A DNA stretch of 64,000 nucleotides from Branchiostoma floridae (lineage: Eukaryota; Chordata; Leptocardii; Amphioxiformes; Branchiostomatidae). A program made the translations under genes and the position numbers. The notes below the pieces were generated by a model. It saw nothing but the letters and a program-made list of their open reading frames with translations. It had not been told where the DNA came from and did no database searches. The stretch is taken from positions 11,756,251 to 11,820,250 of the forward strand of contig NC_049985.1 of assembly GCF_000003815.2 (NCBI RefSeq), written 5' to 3'. Positions 63,093-64,000 of this stretch are shown here, in pieces (the stretch's first letter is position 1; the number at the start of each line of letters is the position of its first letter).

Positions 63093-64000
63093 AGTCAACC
63101 CACATTTAAAGTCATCTTTATCAGCACATCTGTTATTAGCAAAATATGTTTAGTGTTTGAGGTAAATAGACATATACCCACAGATGAAGTGATGTATATA
63201 TTATGCACAGATTGGCAGGCCAGTTGCAGTTTTGTACATGCAAGTAGACTCAGATTGATTTTTAAAGCACAATGGTGTGCAGTGCCACTGGTCAATTCTA
63301 CTTCAGAATCTGATACCTGTTACATAAAATATTAGGAATTGATGATATTGTGTATAATTACCAGTAAGTATTGTATGCTCCTAAATGATCTAATGTGTGA
63401 TTTTTTAGTCCATGTTTGATTCAATTCAAAAGGCGTCAGTTTACCCCATTACCTTATCATATTTTAACAATGAAAAACCTTATTAAGGCAATATTCATGC
63501 TGTGTAGTAGTTCATTGGTTACTTGTAGTTATGGTTTACTGATTCTGGTTTTTATTAATTTCACAACACAAGACTGGCATGTAAAACACAATCTCCTTGG
63601 AATGGTTAACGCTTTTCTGATTATATACATCAAGAATCATCACTTTTTCACCAAATAAAAACAGCTTCTTGGTTTGATTAAATGTCTTGTTCTTTATTCT
63701 ATGACAGCTTGAGGCCAAAGATAATTGCTTAATTACTTGATTGCAATTAACACGTATCAATTCAATGTCGTGATGGTCATGGATGGCACGTACATAAAAT
63801 ACTAGGTCCTCTACATGGTACTGTATTGTTGTCTTTCAAATTATCAAACCAGCACCACATAACATGAAAACCTCAATTTCATACTTGTATTTGACAACAA
63901 TTTCCAACTACCTGATATGTAACATCATTTTCTTGGAATAATAAAATCTTGTACAGGACAGTTGGTTGCCTTTGCAATTGCCCACTGTAAAGGTTGTACT
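63093..64000. other. 3' UTR and downstream sequence
   Basis: The 3' UTR of the NTase-TPR gene probably ends shortly after the AATAAA at 63654-63659. Beyond it the sequence is AT-rich and I see no further exon. Confidence 0.55.

Overview
This is a 64 kb stretch of animal nuclear DNA. It is AT-rich, with canonical GT/AG introns, dense short repeats and several non-autonomous transposons. The intron-rich but compact genes, a TRIM2/3-type NHL protein, an extended synaptotagmin, a multi-lectin EGF/F-type/C-type protein and a nucleotidyltransferase-TPR protein suggest an invertebrate deuterostome. A lancelet (Branchiostoma) is my best guess, by inference only. Five protein-coding genes can be assembled exon by exon with consistent reading phases.

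Layout. (1) 5331-19360, minus strand: a 20-exon gene for a predicted 1041-residue type II membrane protein. It has a cytoplasmic tail, one TM helix, a Ser/Thr-rich stalk, ten EGF modules, an F-type (fucolectin) lectin domain, a discoidin-like F5/8C domain and a terminal C-type lectin domain with an EPN motif. Its introns hold MITEs, a triplicated segment and a recently duplicated EGF exon. (2) 23367-32919, plus strand: 23 exons for an extended synaptotagmin (membrane hairpin, SMP, three C2 domains; 784 residues). (3) 41382-44017, plus strand: a two-exon TRIM2/3-like RING/B-box/filamin/NHL protein (728 residues). (4) 47874-55610, minus strand: a gene of the acyclic terpene utilisation AtuA family with a mitochondrial-like leader. 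Nineteen exons are visible, and at least one more is probably lost in a 100-N assembly gap. (5) 57200-63092, plus strand: a 1646-residue protein with an N-terminal helical repeat array, a nucleotidyltransferase-like domain and 13 C-terminal kinesin-light-chain-type TPRs. It lies head to head with gene 4.

Non-coding highlights. A 17-bp motif, TTCAGCACCAAGGACAG, is close to the vertebrate RE1/NRSE silencer consensus. It recurs as a ~39-bp-period array near 2.2-2.6 kb, twice in a duplicated block behind the synaptotagmin gene, and as a 42-bp-period array inside an AtuA intron. There is also an almost perfect 85-bp palindrome 430 bp upstream of the synaptotagmin start, four inverted-repeat elements, and repeat copies ending in a small hairpin.

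The genes do not form an evident pathway. The lectin receptor and the NTase-TPR protein could both have innate-recognition roles, but that is inference. Exon boundaries were read by eye from splice consensus and phase, so a few may be off by some bases.
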